DNA from: Microthyrium microscopicum
Taxonomy: Eukaryota; Ascomycota; Dothideomycetes; Microthyriales; Microthyriaceae
Assembly: GCA_010405405.1 (NCBI GenBank)
Contig: MU004234.1
Span: 33,756 to 97,755 of the forward strand
DNA: 64,000 nucleotides
Reading direction: 5' to 3'
The notes under the pieces were generated by a model that was given only the letters and a program-made list of their open reading frames with translations, did no database searches and was not told the origin of the DNA. Both the position numbers and the translations under genes were made by a program. Positions 30,921-41,645 of this stretch are shown piece by piece. The stretch's first letter is position 1. Each line of letters begins with the position of its first letter.

Positions 30921-33900
30921 TCATTGCTGCAAGGAGCGCTTCTCCGATGCGGCGGGCTCGACCACAGTGCGAACTGATGTGTCGCTGTTGGACGAAATGG
31001 GGCCACAAGGAGGAAATGTCTGAGCATGTGTAGGCCATGGATGGGTGGAGGATGCAGTAGCAGGTGGGGAGGTGGAATAGGCTGGTGCGGAATCAGTTTC
31101 CTTGCGCTTTGTCGAAGGCGTTCGATTGCGAGTGCCAAAGACTCGGCTCATGATGCCCCGACCTTTCTGTGGAGGACTTGTGCTATGCTGCAACGACTCT
31201 TCAGGAGAGACTGGTATGATGTCTTCCTTGTGTATTTTGCAGAATACAGAGGAGAAGTAGAATCGTTCCCCAGCAACGTTGGTGAGAGGAATCGCCCGAT
31301 ATCCTTGCCGAAGGCTTTCGAGCTTGGCCGTGTAGCTGGCCATCGGGATCTTGGAATTGGAATAGTTTCTGCCATTATCGCTATGATGAACCGTCCATCG
31401 AATGAAGACCAAAGATGGATATCGCGTATGAACCGTGACATTGAATTTTTGGTGATATGAAGGGTCGTATACGTTTCGCTCCGCGATACTGGTGCGTAAG
31501 CGTAGAGGCGCGCCAATGTTGCGGCTATCGGAAGGATCTTGGCTACCTTCCCCAATAGCATGGCTCTGTCCTTTGTCTTCTGCTACAAAAACTTCAACCT
31601 CAACGTATGGGTTGGTTGCAATATCTGAATTTTGCCCACGAGCACGAGGAAGTTGATGTCCTGATATGACATCAATAGAAAACTTGACACGCTTCTTCTC
31701 AGGCTTCTGCGACTCTGGGTCAATAGAGGCATCTGAGGGACGAAGATCGGCTGGTTTGAGCACGTAGCCGAGTGAATCGTCGCCACCGGCAAACATGGCT
31801 GTATTGAGCTGCATACCAAGATCATTTGTTTGCCAATTCAGGGCGGCAAATTGAACGCCACGACGCCAGAACTTGAGGGGCTCGAAGTTATCGGATCTGA
31901 TTCGGGTGGCAGAAGGATACACGCGCATCAAATATCGACGATTGTGCTTCTCCAACTGAGCTTTTGCGCCTTTATTCTCTTTGTTGCAGATAGATTCAAA
32001 AGTCTTTTCGGCAAAAGAGTAGATGTGATTAAACGTTCGACCCTCATTGGATTTGAAATCACTGTATTTGATTCCCTTGGTGTAAATTCCCAGATCCCCG
32101 AGAGCTCGCACAATTTTGCTGGTCATTTTCTTCTTCGACGACCCGGCATGAACATCACTGTCTTCAGAAGAACTTGTTTGACAGATTGGAGAGCCGACTG
32201 AGGCTATCGAGTTCAAATGGCTCGTGGTTGGCATAGATGACGATATCAACGTCTGTTCGGTGTCCGGCTGAGAAAGGGTCGAGGATTTAGACAACGGAAT
32301 GGTGAGAGGAGACGCACCGATTGAGTCAAGAGACCCAATGTCCGCCCTGACAGGCTTGACGAATGGCGAACTAAGCCCTCGTGGTCGTCGCGGTAAAGAC
32401 TCCATAGAGTTTCCGAACTCGGTCAGTTCTTGCGAAGAAGCCTTGACTTTGATCAAGATCCTGTTCCTGAGTTCTTCAGGAGTGGGCAGAGTTAAACTAT
32501 CATCTATAGGCGCAGTCAAGAGTCTGGCTCCAAATATTGAATGCATCCTGTTAACCATGACGACTTGTTGTGCAGGGTTGCAGTGAACCTCGAGTGAAAT
32601 GATCAATGGATAGTCGCTGGATCTGAAGGCATTTTCGTTGATAACTTTGATGCAATCGGTAAACCCAATAGATGATGTGAACGCCCTACCGTGCATAACA
32701 ATGGGTTCTCCGTCTTCACCATTCCAGCAGTCAATCTCAATGCAACGACAGTTTCTGCTAAGCGCATTAACGTAAGCCTGTGTGGTAGACTCGTCCAAGA
32801 CCTGTTTGCCTGGCAGATAGGTGTTGTGCGAACTGGATACGAAATACTCGTTCAAGGGTCGATTCAATGGCTGGCCAGAGGTATAGTGAGAAATATCCCC
32901 AGAAACCTCCGGAATCAACAAAAAGGCCTGGAAAGCTGGAAAATGCATCGTGGTGTATGTAGCAGGCTCTGCGCCAACCGGACGCTCTCGAGACTTTTGA
33001 CAGTACTTTTCAAACATACCGGTCCACCAGTCGAGGTGCTTATCAACATCGATTCCTTGGGTATCTCGGAGAAACCTAAAGCATGTGTCTTGATCTAGTT
33101 CCTTCTTCCCTGATGAAGAATCTTCCCGGGAGAGTATGGATTGAAATATCTGTTTGATGTCATGTCGCTTCCTAAGGCGCTTGATAAACATGCGAAACTG
33201 TTGGAAGTTCAAGCCGGAAGTATGGTCCTGATCAGCTCGCAGGAATTGCTCTCTGAGTTTTGCATCTGAGCAATTAATGCCGAGCTTTTTGCGGCAAAGG
33301 ATTTTGATGTTATCAAAATCAAGTTCCACGGATCCATCGAATTCAGCTCCTGGGACCTTGGCGTGTACTTCGGATTTCCAGATGTCTTTCAGGCTCTTTG
33401 CTCCACCTTTTCGAATATTTGTCATGGTCTCAATGCGCGTCCGTTGAATTTGATTGATTGTTTCGATCCAATGTCTGCAGGTTGACTCGTCTTCTGCTAT
33501 CAGATGCATAGTCTTTTGAGCTCCAATCGTTCTGGACACATCTCTGTACACAATGGTGAACCATCGTTTTCCAATTTCGGGGTCAAGATATCCAAGGGCA
33601 TTTCGGTATTCTTTTGCTTCAAGCCCATCTTGAATGCTTTGGACGTCATCAATGTAGACCTGTTTGGAGAGGCCAGTATCCCAAGAAAATTTGGCGGCCT
33701 CAAAATCAAGGCGCAGACGAATTTCCTTGGGTTTTTTGCCCTTCTTTGCCACCTTTGTAACTGTTGTTCCAGCTCTCAGAATCGCAGGTACAAGAGGACC
33801 AATACCATCAGAAGCTGTCGATGATGCCATGCTAGGGCGAGACTGCGCAGCTGAAGGAATTTTGGTAGAAGATCTATCTTCAAGATCATTGACAGCCTCG

Positions 33901-34517
33901 TCATCTTCGCTGTCAAGGTCCAGGTCAGAGATTTCGGGATTATTGTCAATGGTGGCACGGCTGCCGTCGAATGGGACGCGAACGCTTCCGCTTAAACGCC
34001 GCATGACCATCGGGCCTGCGCTCAGGTCTCTGCTGGTGTTAACATTGGATCCACGCCGGTGGCCAAGTCGACTATGAGCACCCTTAGACAGTCGACGAAC
34101 GATATCTCCGGGACTACGGGACATTATCATCGCTTCTGCCATGGCAGAAGCCAAAGCTGGTGGAGAAGCCATGGAGGTGATACTGGCATTGTCAGGTTGC
34201 GTTCCTGCCATTGAAGTAGGTACGGTGGTAGTAGTAAGCGGAGACATGAAACCTTCTGGACTGGTAGAAATAGAAGTATTGGTAGGTGGTATTGATGTCG
34301 TAGATATTAGACTACCTCTGGATGAGTTGTTGGATATGGCGGATGCAAGGTTGCTGGCAGGAGGAATATTGGTGGAGACATTTTGTCTGAACCTGGACTT
34401 TGAAATTGAAAATGTTTGGGAGGATTTCTTTGAAGGAGGGTGAGTATCTCCTTTGAACTCGGGGGACGGAGGAGTAGAGGAGGATTTTGACTCCATGTTG
34501 AAATTGTTGAAATGCAA
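30921..34517 (-). CDS. PLC1: Phosphoinositide-specific phospholipase C (delta type)
   Basis: One uninterrupted frame encodes 1198 residues. After a Ser/Thr-rich disordered N-terminus come a PH-like domain (about 255-365), EF-hand-like helices (about 400-480, LREQFLRADQDHTSGLNFQQ), the catalytic X box (about 550-700) with SSHNTYL and VMHGRAF carrying the two active-site histidines and CIEIDCWNG, a Ser-rich linker, the Y box (about 830-945, KFWRRGVQFAALNWQTND) and a C2 domain (about 970-1110, FSIDVISGHQLPRARGQNSD). The enzyme cleaves PIP2 to IP3 and diacylglycerol in a calcium-dependent way at the plasma membrane. A second ATG eight codons in (MESKSS) could also serve. It is longer than yeast Plc1 (869 residues), mainly from the disordered ends. 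Confidence 0.96.
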   Translation of the reverse strand: MHFNNFNMESKSSSTPPSPEFKGDTHPPSKKSSQTFSISKSRFRQNVSTNIPPASNLASAISNNSSRGSLISTTSIPPTNTSISTSPEGFMSPLTTTTVPTSMAGTQPDNASITSMASPPALASAMAEAMIMSRSPGDIVRRLSKGAHSRLGHRRGSNVNTSRDLSAGPMVMRRLSGSVRVPFDGSRATIDNNPEISDLDLDSEDDEAVNDLEDRSSTKIPSAAQSRPSMASSTASDGIGPLVPAILRAGTTVTKVAKKGKKPKEIRLRLDFEAAKFSWDTGLSKQVYIDDVQSIQDGLEAKEYRNALGYLDPEIGKRWFTIVYRDVSRTIGAQKTMHLIAEDESTCRHWIETINQIQRTRIETMTNIRKGGAKSLKDIWKSEVHAKVPGAEFDGSVELDFDNIKILCRKKLGINCSDAKLREQFLRADQDHTSGLNFQQFRMFIKRLRKRHDIKQIFQSILSREDSSSGKKELDQDTCFRFLRDTQGIDVDKHLDWWTGMFEKYCQKSRERPVGAEPATYTTMHFPAFQAFLLIPEVSGDISHYTSGQPLNRPLNEYFVSSSHNTYLPGKQVLDESTTQAYVNALSRNCRCIEIDCWNGEDGEPIVMHGRAFTSSIGFTDCIKVINENAFRSSDYPLIISLEVHCNPAQQVVMVNRMHSIFGARLLTAPIDDSLTLPTPEELRNRILIKVKASSQELTEFGNSMESLPRRPRGLSSPFVKPVRADIGSLDSIGASPLTIPLSKSSTLSQPDTEQTLISSSMPTTSHLNSIASVGSPICQTSSSEDSDVHAGSSKKKMTSKIVRALGDLGIYTKGIKYSDFKSNEGRTFNHIYSFAEKTFESICNKENKGAKAQLEKHNRRYLMRVYPSATRIRSDNFEPLKFWRRGVQFAALNWQTNDLGMQLNTAMFAGGDDSLGYVLKPADLRPSDASIDPESQKPEKKRVKFSIDVISGHQLPRARGQNSDIATNPYVEVEVFVAEDKGQSHAIGEGSQDPSDSRNIGAPLRLRTSIAERNVYDPSYHQKFNVTVHTRYPSLVFIRWTVHHSDNGRNYSNSKIPMASYTAKLESLRQGYRAIPLTNVAGERFYFSSVFCKIHKEDIIPVSPEESLQHSTSPPQKGRGIMSRVFGTRNRTPSTKRKETDSAPAYSTSPPATASSTHPWPTHAQTFPPCGPISSNSDTSVRTVVEPAASEKRSLQQ

Positions 34518-37500
34518 GGCGGATAGCCTAAAATTGATGACAAGGTCTCATTTTGTTGAGCAAACGACTAAAGAGACAGTGAAAAGTCGAAGCAGTGGAC
34601 TGGCAAATTTAGCCACAAATTCTTTGGACGATCAAAAGTCGAGAGGCCGATCGTAGTAAGGTGAAACTGAATTTGAGGTGGACGGGTTGGAAATAGAACT
34701 CTTGGAGAAATATCGTCAGATCAAGAGGCTCCAGAGGTGCATAAGAATGCCAGAGCCAACAGCACTCTGACAAGTGTGGGCTATGAATAAATTCAAAGGT
34801 AACGTGTAAGCCAGTAGATTTGGAGCCCAACAGAATGTCGAGGGGGCCGAGCGGCAGTGCAGTCAGTGCAGACCTGAAAATAATGGGAAGCAAACAGAAG
34901 CAGTCGGATCACTAGAGTGAGTACGACGATGGAAAAGTTGACAGGGATGCAGTGATGAGCCAAAAAGGTGGTGAGGCCGATATGCACTGATGCAACCTGC
35001 GAAGGCGCAGTATATGCAGTATTTTATGTGCGGATGCTTACTCTCTTGGGTGCCAGACTGCCAGACTGGCAGTGTGGAGATGCAGGTATATCCGTGGTGC
35101 TCAAACCAGGCAAATGCAGAGGCAATTGGCGGAGGGCAGGCAAGGCAGGCCAAGGACCTAGCTTGCTACAGTACAGTAGTAGAGAGTAAGTTACTGTAAG
35201 TGGTTGGATGAAGGATGCGTGGGATTTGATGCGACGGAAATTCAATTGAGGGCCAGCCGCGCTTGAGGATTTGCTGGGTCTATTCGTGCTGCAGACAGGA
35301 CCAGATGTGGAAAGGCGCTGAAGCTTCAGGCACGCGCACGAGAGCAAAGCAATTGCTCGATGACCGCAGATTACGAGGGCGCCGTGGAGAATGCAGCCTG
35401 CAGCAAATAATGCGAGTGCGACGCGCAGCAAGCGCAGAAAATGATTTAGGTAGGTGAGGCACCGGAAGACACACGAGTACTGAAGGTGTGGAGGTTGTAG
35501 ACTCTAGAGGTACTTGGTGATAGATTGCAGAATAATCGAGTGATCAATAAATATCCAAGACCAGGCGGGACGAAGGGTGATCTGAGACTGAAGAAAGGCG
35601 CAAAGGGGGTCGTAGGAGATATTGATCCAAAAGGCTTGGCCGTTTGATTTCTGAGCGGGAGTTGAAAGATCCTGTCGGAAGCAGTGGATGAGTTAGGTAG
35701 TGATGTGACAGCAAGATAGGAAGCATTCAAAGAAGAAAGGGGAGCGGATGTTATTTGTTGAAGTTAGAGTAGTAGAGTTGGAGCTGGAGCTGGAGACGAG
35801 TCTGACGAGACAAGAATAATAAGATGGAAATGGCGATGGGCGACAGCGCTGAAAGAAGGTTAGGAGTGTTTGAGTATTTGAGACTGGACCGCCTACTACC
35901 CTTAGGCTACGGGCAGAAAACCACGAGAGAAGAATGGGCGGTAAAGAAAAAAAAACTTGCTAGACCAGGAACAGCGCAAAGCCAGGAATCAGGAGTAGCG
36001 AATTTGCGGAGACTACCAACTTGTTCTCCGTAATTATGACCAGCTCACAAGCTCAACGGTTCTAAGCTCGCGCGTCCTAGGGGGCCATATTATACGGGGT
36101 AGGATTAGTATGCTACTAGTAATTATGAATGACTGGATCCATCAAGGGGTAATTGACGTGACTGGCCAAGTATCTTTCTTGGTACCTACGCGGTCTACGG
36201 GGTAAAAAGGTACTCCACCCACTACAAAGTACTGCCACCATCTCCGTGCCATGGCTTCAAAACATCACAAATTGCCAGTTAGAATCATGTCTTTTACCCT
36301 TGATTTGTCTTGATCCTTACTACTGCCTCTCTCCTCTCTTGCCACGCCCACAAATTGCCGCATAACCTTACTGCTGTTGTCCAAGCAGTTACCAAGCAGT
36401 ACCAACCTTGAAAGTCATGACATGACAGTACCAGGCAGGCGGAGCCTTGTTGCGGTTGACTAGCTGTTACGCCAGTGCCCGGTTCCTCTGCCAGATCGTT
36501 ATTCTTCCTTTCGCATTTTCCTAATTTACACATCATATCCTTGTTTACCTGTATCTATTCTGGGTTGACAAAGCCCACTATACCTGGAAGCCTTGTATGG
36601 GAAGTGTTGCCCATACAATTTCGCGCATCCCCCGCCGTAACATCTACAAACTTGCATGTTACAACCAATAGCCGTGACTCAGCTATACCGGATGCCTATT
36701 TCTTGGACCGGCAAGTCGTATCGATTGTGGTAGGTACTGCAACTGCCTCACTTGCGGTAAAACGACCGTCTGCAACTTCTGCATTTGAATTGACCATCAA
36801 CCAATTAGCCTTTCTACACACTTTCTTTGATGATTCCAGACATGGCTGATTCAATAATTTCCAGGCTGAATTAGCATTCTACCGGCACATGTCTCGAACC
36901 TGAAAGCCCCTTGAGAATTCATCATCTTAGTTACTAGCTCAGCTAAGGTTCATACCAGTAAGTAAAACTTTACAAGTGTAACTTTATTTAGTGGATTGGA
37001 AATCCAAGAATCTCGAAATCCAATAATCTCTAGCTGAACATTAGTCTCCGTCTCCGGCTGACGGGAGGCGTGGACGGACAATACTGGTCAGTATCATAAT
37101 ATCAACCAACGGCCGATCAATTACGGCAGCGCCCGTCTGGGAAACCAGCACCATCAAGCTCACGCGGCTATAATACAGGTGCTATGGCTGCACATATATC
37201 TGCCTCGAGCAGTCGTGCGATGGCAGCTCGAGGCAATTCGATCACGCAGACACCCGAGCGCTACAACAGTACAAAGTACGGCAGAAATGCTCTCACTGGC
37301 GGAACAAATCAGCCATTGTTTGACATTCTTGTGTGCTGTTGCGTGATGTCGTTTCGTCAAGTCATAGGCAGTAAAGATATTCAGATTTAGAGTCAGAAAT
37401 TAGATTCCACAGAGTCCATCATTCCAAGAAGTACATCGGCTCTTTGGGAGAAGGATCCTAGTCACATCCCTGTTTGCTTTGCCAGTGTCTCAAACCTTGT

Positions 37501-40500
37501 TGCAAAGACACTTCAGTTCCCACGCCAATCGTCAGGTTGGGGGCGATGTACTTCAACCAAAATGCTTTGGCTGATGATTTCGTAGACTGGTACTGGGTCG
37601 TGATACTGTCATCCTGCCGTGGCAGAGCCCAATCTTACTACCTACAACTTTTTAAATGTCTGTACGTTGAAAAAACACCCTTGCCAGCACAGCCGCCGCC
37701 AACCGACGTGCAAAACCAGGTAACTAATCTTTTTTATCATACGATCCTAAGCTAATGAATGTTGGACTGCCTTCACAGTGCCTTGTGTCCTTTTATTAGC
37801 GAGGGCCACGAATATCACGATGATCCTACTGCTGGCTGTGCATTCATTTACCCAATCAAAACATAAGTTCCTCACAGTCCCTTTCAAATCGCCAATAGAA
37901 CCTAGCAGCGACCACAATGTATCTGTTTTGCCAATACTGAATAATGCGATCAACAGTCACATATTCGCAATGAACCCTTCCCGCGCCGAAATGGCGTTGA
38001 CACTGACACGTTAAAAAGTGGCTTGAGCGCCGGAGATTTTCTTTTACATTCATGATGAAGAAAGAATGTCGCAATCTCCCCTTTCGACATTTAAAACACC
38101 AACTCATTTACATCGCACTCATCAACAACCATCGCCGTCGCGTCACGGTCGTCAGTGGTCACCCAAATCTGATACCCCTATCCTAGCAGTGTCCAAGCCT
38201 TACCAACTACGGTTAGGCGCCGCCAACAGTGTCCTGCCAACTTTAACAGGGGGATAGGCTTGGTCTAAACGTGCCACGTCCCTTTAGTTGCCCAAAACTG
38301 ACGATACACTACTTTGAATTTTGAAAAGCCTGAACCATACCATAGCGTTCTTGTTCCCTATACTCTGAAACATGTCATTCAAGCCGTTGCCGCATGTTCT
38401 TTTGATTGGCTATTTCCACTTTGACGTCATGGAGGATTTTCTTCAACGACTTCTCGAACGATTTGTGCTTCGGCTAAGTGCTCCTACTTCGGCCAATTTC
38501 TAACTTTTTATATGTCTTCTTTGCTTCGTGTTGTGACATGCTGATCCTATTGATCCAGGGCCTTCAGGGCCCCAAAACCCCACTCCTCTATCTCGTTTGC
38601 TTCTGATAGCTCAGCAAGGCGGATGCGCCTGTAGCGGAAATCCTTTTCAGGCGATTGTTGAAGTTCACTGATCAACTTCCATGGGACTTTACCTCAAGCT
38701 TCCGGACGGACCGGATGTAATAAGCTTCGTCATAGGTACCTGTTATGTTGCGTTTGAACTTTGAAGTGAGGGTTTGTTCGGATTCCGGCATCCTCGGAAA
38801 TCAGCTACAACCACGACCAAATTGTTGCCAATCTCGTGAGTCTCTTACAGCTTGGCGGCTAATGGGGTAACGATGTTCAATTCGGGTTCGGAACAGCTTC
38901 GCTTTCAGAGGCATGGAGGTTCGTAAATTACTCCTTGAGACCAAACTGTCCAATCTCGATCTATTCCTTGCTGTTATGAATCACCTCGGCTGAGCTTGGA
39001 ATGTGCCTGATCTGTTTCACGATTGGCTCCATCTTGTGGCTATGACTTGCTCGTCTCGCCACTTTCTCCTGTTCCTGTTCCCTGTACGGCCAACATCCAA
39101 CACCAACAGAGCTTTGCGCTGGGCAGCCTAGCAATTCCACTCACCTTCTCTAGCACGTCTAGGCCATTTGCGCAACGTGGCCAACAAAGCTTATTCCGTC
39201 TACGCCGCTACTTTAACGGCGGTCTAAGCACTTTACGGACTCGTCATCCAATATTTCTCCTATGATATAACAACTGGGGCCGCGTAGACGAAGCTTTAGA
39301 TGTGACAAACGACGACTCCACAACCCCCTTAACCAATCAATGCATTCTGCAGCCTCGTTCCTGGCACTTTCTCATCCCACACGTGGCTGAAGTCTGAAGA
39401 ACGTGCCCAGTTTCCAATGGCGATGGAAGATTGCATCGAGGATCCACTGCCTTGGATTTTCAGTCCCATTTTCCACAGGGTCATCCCGGTTTTGGCCGTA
39501 GACTCGCCGCATGCATCCCACGTACTTGGCTCCTTCCAATCCGTCTCCTCCAGTCAGAAATCAATCCTCCAATTCAATGCTTAGCTTGTTCTGCGAATAG
39601 GCACTCGGCATTGGCGTTGGTAACTGTCAGTCGTCGGCGGAGCAAAAGATACTCTTGTCATTGCTGTCAGCGTGACCTTCTTGCTTCGATGTACACTGTC
39701 GCACGCTTATGCTGGCCTTGAAACTTCCCAATTCGGGCAACTGCTCGCTGGACTTTGTTTATACCCGACCATATAACATCGTCAACCAATATTGCCAACG
39801 GTACATGCATATGGTACAAATGATGCAAGCGAGGCGAATGTATAGAATGAGGATCACATAAACAGCCACGTCGTAGCACAGCAATGTTTCGTGCCACCTG
39901 GATACTATCCGAATCTCGCGGATATATACCAGGCCAATTCGAGGATTTTACCGTAACCGTCCAAGCAAAGAAAACATGTTCCTCAAGCAAGGATTCCCCA
40001 CAGTGCAAGGGCCATAATCTGGCTCATTGGACGTTTTCAGATCTGCCCACATGACTTGTCTGCGTGGGCCAGTTGCAGACTCGTGCATATCCAGTCAAAG
40101 AAAATGCTGTCGCAAAGCGGTGTGCCTTTCCTTCCGACAATCAGAATGTTTCCCATTCCCCATCGTGACATGTAACCGGCCAATCCGTGAGCGCTTACTC
40201 CGAGTACTCCTGTCACAAAATTGACAACTGCGTTATCTTATCCCGAGGTACCCGAGCGACCTGAGTGGGTGGTCCAAGTGACTATCTTCATGTCGGCAAT
40301 CGTCGCGGTTAATACGCTGGCCCCGTCGTCGCGCCAACTACGCAACTACCGTAGAGTGCGTATCGTCATATCTTGGCCCCTTGTTGATTTCGTAACTGTG
40401 CAACGTCGTTGATATCTTCCGTGGCCAGGCAACTGGTTACGGGTATAGTAGCAAGATTTTTTCTTGTCCAGCATTTCGCTTACTGCCGCGCACAACAGCG

Positions 40501-41645
40501 TGGGAGAAAAGCCATACATATTCTTCATTTTGCATCAGTTTAATTGGCCGATAAGTCCAACTACACGTCTGGCACAAGGCCAATCAAATGCTGTTCGCTT
40601 ACCAAAAAAAACCTACAGATTTCATTCCCTCCCTGCTGCGTGCCAACCAAATAAAAGTCTAGGCAAAGTCTCGGCCAGCCAGCACAGAGGCCCGTATTCG
40701 CCATTGAGGCCGGCCTAGAAAGGGGTGTAGTGTACAGATTTGTCCAACCTCACCCCGTAAACAGCAACCGCATGCTTTCCCCTTGAACACAGATTCAGTC
40801 CCAACGTAGACTTGACCGGTCATTACGAATATCGCATGCTGTTGCGGACGTCGGAAGAGCAGCGAAGCACCCTGGAGACAGGGCGAAGATGCCGTTCAAG
40901 TGCTGTTAACGAAGCAAACAACAAATCAATAGCTGCCAACGGGACAAGATTCCCCGCTGTTGGCCTGCATGCTGTAATGCGAACACCTACTTTTTGCATT
41001 ACCTGCAGGCTGCAACCCTCCATGGACTCGGTCTTAATATCGACATGCTATTATTTCTTATCGGCTGTCGCGCGAAATGCGTTAATACGTTTAAAAAGGT
41101 AGAAAAGGACCGCGTGAGCGGAATAGGGTACGTCGGGTAGTGACAGGCTTGGAGAAATCTATGCTGTCAGTGTCAGACAAAGAGATATCTGTAGAGAAAG
41201 GAGTGTATCTGCTGCGTACTACGGCTGGGCTGCAATGTACTCTGTCTCTGCCTCATGCCATCACGAGAAAATGTCAAACAGGGCAGCCAATTATATCTGG
41301 TTGATATCCGTGATTTGCCAACCCGCAGTCTGGGGAGGATTCTTGATATGCTTTAGGGGCATGCATAGGATTGCTATTCTGGTAAAGCGAAAACTTAAAA
41401 TCTGGTAATCCCTGAGCTCCGCAGCTCTTCATCTTCCTAATCTAGCGTCTGATGATGGGATAGATTCTAAACATTGGTCCACTACTCTCGTTTGACACCA
41501 TTCTGGGCATCTGGCCAAGGGCTGATTATGCACGACACGAACGGCATGAGATAGAAGAAAGGAATGACACACAGCTCTCTCACACCCACTTGCAACACCT
41601 GCATCGAAAGGATCAAAATAACTCTATCAGCTCATCATGCATATT
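34518..41645. other. Gene-poor 7.1-kb stretch upstream of phospholipase C
   Basis: No frame over about 140 codons and no domain was recognised on either strand. Base composition is similar to the genic part, so it is not part of the AT-rich isochore. The first 1.3 kb, with GGAGCTGGAGCTGGAG near 35,780 and small direct repeats near 35,050, should include the phospholipase C promoter and 5' leader. I found no tRNA-like B box or rRNA. The rest may hold noncoding transcripts or fully decayed repeats. Confidence 0.4.

Noticed and set aside
31026-31460. 144-codon plus-strand frame
   Set aside because: It lies antisense inside the intact phospholipase C gene and has no domain; it is a shadow.
36475-36849. 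124-codon plus-strand frame in the gene-poor stretch
   Set aside because: No domain, no splice-linked partner, ordinary length for chance.
34518-41645. tRNA or rRNA genes in the gene-poor stretch
   Set aside because: I looked for the GGTTCGAATCC-type B box on both strands and found no convincing match.
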